A DNA stretch of 32,564 nt from an uncultured Chromatiaceae bacterium (lineage in GTDB: Bacteria > Pseudomonadota > Gammaproteobacteria > Enterobacterales > Alteromonadaceae), in the NCBI GenBank assembly GCA_946482325.1, contig CAMLRA010000030.1, forward strand, positions 1 to 32,564. Reading direction: 5' to 3'. Under the pieces are notes generated by a model. It was given only the letters and a program-made list of their open reading frames with translations. It had not been told where the DNA came from and did no database searches. Positions 30,123 through 32,564 of the stretch are shown piece by piece (the first letter of the stretch is position 1; the number at the start of each line of letters is the position of its first letter). A program made the translations under genes and the position numbers.

Positions 30123-32312
30123 CTACTGCGACCGCTTCGCTTCAATCACATCGTCAATCTGGCTGACTTTTGTCAGCAGTTTGTTCAGTGAATCCAGGTT
30201 ATACAGTTCGAGCGTCATATAAATGGTCGCGGTCTGGCGGGACACGTCTGAGTTACTACTCATTCTGAGCACATTGGCTTTTTCATTGGCCAGAATGCTG
30301 GTGATATCGCGCAGCAAACCATTGCGATCGTGCGCGACGATGCGAATGCTCGCTTCATAACCTGAAGCATATTGGTCGCCCCAGGCCGCTTCAACCACCC
30401 GCTCGGGATGTTGTTCCTGCAGATTTTTGAACTGATCACAATCATCGCGGTGCACGGCTATGCCGCGACCCTGTGTGATGTAGCCGATAATGGCATCACC
30501 CGGCAACGGCTGACAGCAACCCGCCATATGCGTCAGCAGATTACCGACGCCCTGCACCACCACATGGCTTTTGCTGTGGGTTTGCATCGGCTTGGAAATC
30601 AACCGTGGGTCAATTTCCGGCGCGTCATGTTTGCTGTGCAGGCTCTGGATGTAATTAATCACCTGCGTGACTTTAATTTCGCCGCCGCCAATGCCAACCA
30701 GCAGTTCTTCGATGGAATTGACATTAAAACGCTGCAGCACTTTGACCGGCTGGTCTAAAGGCACATTGAGCCGGGCCAGTTCGGTGTCGAGTAACTCTTT
30801 ACCGGCTGCATAATTTTTATCGCGGTCCTGCAGGCGGAACCAATATTGCACCTTGGAACGCGCCCGGCTGGACTTCAGGTAACCCAGATTCGGGTTTAAC
30901 CAGTCGCGGCTTGGATTGGCTTCGCGGCCAGTCAGAATTTCGACCTGATCGCCGGTTTTCAGCTGATAAGTAAAAGGCACAATGCGACCGGAGATTTTGG
31001 CCCCAATACAACGATTGCCGACATTGGAATGCACATAATAGGCAAAATCCAAGGGGGTAGAACCGAGCGGTAAATCGACGATATCGCCTTTGGGCGTAAA
31101 CACATAAACCCGGTCTTCAGTGACCTGGTTGCGTAATTCTTCCGCCAGCGAAGAATCAACCACTTCTTCCTGCCAGGCCAGAATTTTGCGCAACCAGCCG
31201 ATTTTTTCGTCTAAGGCACCTTCGCGGCCGGCCGGGCCGCCTTCTTTGTAACGCCAATGCGCAGCGACACCGAGTTCGGCATCTTCATGCATCTGCCGGG
31301 TACGGATTTGAATTTCAATAGGCCGGCCCTGCGGCCCCAACACCACGGTATGGATCGACTGATAACCGTTTTGTTTTGGCGTCGCGATGTAATCGTCGAA
31401 TTCTTTGGGCAAATGCTGCCAGCTGGTATGCACTACGCCGAGCGCAGCGTAACAGTCCTGCACCCGTTCGGTCACAATCCGCACCGCACGAATATCATAA
31501 AGCTGGTCAAAAGCCAGATGCTTTTTCTGCATCTTTTTCCAGATGCTGAAAATATGCTTAGGACGGCCATACACTTCACAATCAAGCTTTTCGAGGGCCA
31601 TCTTGTCGCGCACCGCCTGAACAAAGTCGCGCATATATTGTTCGCGATCGAGACGTTTCTCTTCGAGCTGGCTGGCAATTTTTTTATAAACCTGCGGGTG
31701 CAGATAACGAAACGCCAGATCTTCCAGTTCCCATTTCAGCTGACCAATCCCCAGCCGGTTGGCCAACGGGGCAAAAATCGCATTGGTTTGTTTAGCAGCC
31801 AGCACCCGGGTTTCTTCGTCGGCGTTTTTCACATCCCGCAGATAACAGATTTGTGCGGCCAGTTTAATCACCACGGCACGCACGTCTTCGACCATCGTCA
31901 ACAGCATTTTGCGCAGGTTGTCTGCTTGCTGCGCATTCGGGGTTTGATTTGGCCCAACCGGGATAGTGCGAATCGCTTCCATCTGGTCCACTGCGTGCAG
32001 CATGGTGCAAATCGGGGCGTCGAAATGAGTATCCAGCGCGGCGACATCCAGCAATCTGGCTTCAATCAGCGGGAACAATAATGCGGCGGTCAGGGCGTCT
32101 TTATCCATGCGTAAATCCGCCAGAATCTCGACCATTTCCCAGCCGGTACGCACTTGTGGACAGGTCGCTTCGGTCAGCTCCTGTTGATTCAGCCAATCAC
32201 CTGCCGCCAGCAGACAGGCGATTTTTTTCTCACTGAGCCCCAAAGAAATCAGCCAGGCCGAAGTTTCTCCTGCATTGTATTCCGTGCTATGTGAGTGCCG
32301 GACCCTGACCAT
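30123..32312 (-). CDS. relA: GTP pyrophosphokinase RelA
   Basis: RelA makes (p)ppGpp on stalled ribosomes during amino-acid starvation. The protein has 729 residues (E. coli 744). The N-terminal hydrolase-like domain lacks the HDxxED metal site (its equivalent region reads LLFPLIEARLLD), so it should be synthetase only. The synthetase domain has LYDIRAVRIV, KEFDDYIATPKQNGYQSIHT with the RelA-type E-F-D-D (304-307), and EIQIRT. A TGS domain follows (about 400-462), then the conserved MAGCCQPLPGD and a C-terminal ACT domain (about 655-729). The ATG at 32312 has GAGGT at about 5 bases. It lies 31 bases downstream of rlmD. Confidence 0.98.
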   Translation of the reverse strand: MVRVRHSHSTEYNAGETSAWLISLGLSEKKIACLLAAGDWLNQQELTEATCPQVRTGWEMVEILADLRMDKDALTAALLFPLIEARLLDVAALDTHFDAPICTMLHAVDQMEAIRTIPVGPNQTPNAQQADNLRKMLLTMVEDVRAVVIKLAAQICYLRDVKNADEETRVLAAKQTNAIFAPLANRLGIGQLKWELEDLAFRYLHPQVYKKIASQLEEKRLDREQYMRDFVQAVRDKMALEKLDCEVYGRPKHIFSIWKKMQKKHLAFDQLYDIRAVRIVTERVQDCYAALGVVHTSWQHLPKEFDDYIATPKQNGYQSIHTVVLGPQGRPIEIQIRTRQMHEDAELGVAAHWRYKEGGPAGREGALDEKIGWLRKILAWQEEVVDSSLAEELRNQVTEDRVYVFTPKGDIVDLPLGSTPLDFAYYVHSNVGNRCIGAKISGRIVPFTYQLKTGDQVEILTGREANPSRDWLNPNLGYLKSSRARSKVQYWFRLQDRDKNYAAGKELLDTELARLNVPLDQPVKVLQRFNVNSIEELLVGIGGGEIKVTQVINYIQSLHSKHDAPEIDPRLISKPMQTHSKSHVVVQGVGNLLTHMAGCCQPLPGDAIIGYITQGRGIAVHRDDCDQFKNLQEQHPERVVEAAWGDQYASGYEASIRIVAHDRNGLLRDITSILANEKANVLRMSSNSDVSRQTATIYMTLELYNLDSLNKLLTKVSQIDDVIEAKRSQ

Positions 32313-32343
32313 GCTTACCTCGAAATATTCAGCATATTAATTA

Positions 32344-32564
32344 TTAGCTCAATTCAAACAATGCCATCAGCTCCAGATGACTGGTATAGGGGAACATATC
32401 CATTACCCCAATTTTGCTAATCTGATAGCGATTTGCCAGTAACACCCGTGCATCGCGGGCAAAAGTGGCCGCATTACAGGAAACGTACAATATCTGTGCC
32501 GGTTTGAGTTTGACTATCTCATCCACGGCTCCGGCAGCGCCGGCACGGGCAGGATCCAGGATCA
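32344..32564 (-). CDS. rlmD: 23S rRNA (uracil-1939-C5)-methyltransferase RlmD, 3' end only
   Basis: Only the last 73 or so codons are inside the window; the rest lies beyond the right edge. The visible part carries two signature motifs of the RumA/TrmA family: ILDPARAGA at the very edge and [14 protein letters not shown] with the catalytic cysteine. The end [17 protein letters not shown] aligns with the E. coli C-terminus. The enzyme methylates U1939 of 23S rRNA. It precedes relA on the same strand, the order also found in E. coli (formerly rumA-relA). Confidence 0.94.
   Translation of the reverse strand, partial: ILDPARAGAAGAVDEIVKLKPAQILYVSCNAATFARDARVLLANRYQISKIGVMDMFPYTSHLELMALFELS

Noticed and set aside
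31257..32081. Long plus-strand open frame (274 codons) opposite relA
   Set aside because: It is fully antisense to the well-supported relA, lacks a recognisable domain, and its composition fits a shadow of the coding strand.

Overview
This window is core chromosome of a gammaproteobacterium. The gene order relA-mazG-pyrG-eno-ftsB-ispD-ispF-truD-surE-pcm-yqaA-nlpD-rpoS-mutS-pncC-recA, a MetJ-type operator and a recA LexA box matching the one I recall from E. coli all point that way. The yqaA gene between pcm and nlpD, and mutS next to pncC-recA, recall marine and freshwater relatives of Alteromonadales (Rheinheimera or Alishewanella-like). That placement is inference from synteny and protein likeness, not a database result.

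Layout. (1) 1-4824, minus strand: metA-metH(N)-metH(C), a methionine operon in which cobalamin-dependent methionine synthase is made as two polypeptides. Tandem met boxes lie upstream and a hairpin terminator downstream. (2) 4971-5924, plus: a divergent secreted periplasmic-binding-protein-like gene. (3) 5928-7635, minus: pncC-recA, with a perfect LexA box over the pncC stop codon. (4) 7670-10243, plus: mutS, ending in a bidirectional terminator. (5) 10293-16056, minus: a four-gene accessory operon encoding a circularly permuted ATP-grasp enzyme, an alpha-E protein, a degenerate ATP-grasp/alpha-E fusion and a transglutaminase-like protease. A sigma-54-type promoter lies upstream. It sits between rpoS and mutS, where many relatives have little or variable DNA. 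(6) 16306-22775, minus: ftsB-ispD-ispF-truD-surE-pcm-yqaA-nlpD-rpoS, mostly with 1-8 base overlaps. (7) 22843-26662, minus: an unrecognised conserved-looking gene, eno and pyrG. (8) 26894-29221, plus: a membrane AraC-type regulator and a secreted NTF2-like/DJ-1 fusion, inserted between pyrG and mazG. (9) 29229-32564, minus: mazG, relA and the 3' end of rlmD.

How it fits together. Most genes are housekeeping: methionine synthesis, SOS repair, mismatch repair, isoprenoid precursors, stationary phase and stringent response, CTP synthesis and glycolysis. The most unusual part is the ATP-grasp/alpha-E/transglutaminase operon. Its family is predicted to make or process a peptide, but to my knowledge its product is not established. 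Here it combines an apparently intact ATP-grasp enzyme with a second copy that has lost the conserved nucleotide-site residues, and it carries its own apparent RpoN promoter. No tRNA, rRNA, CRISPR array, insertion sequence or prophage was seen. No stretch over 300 bases lacks a gene.
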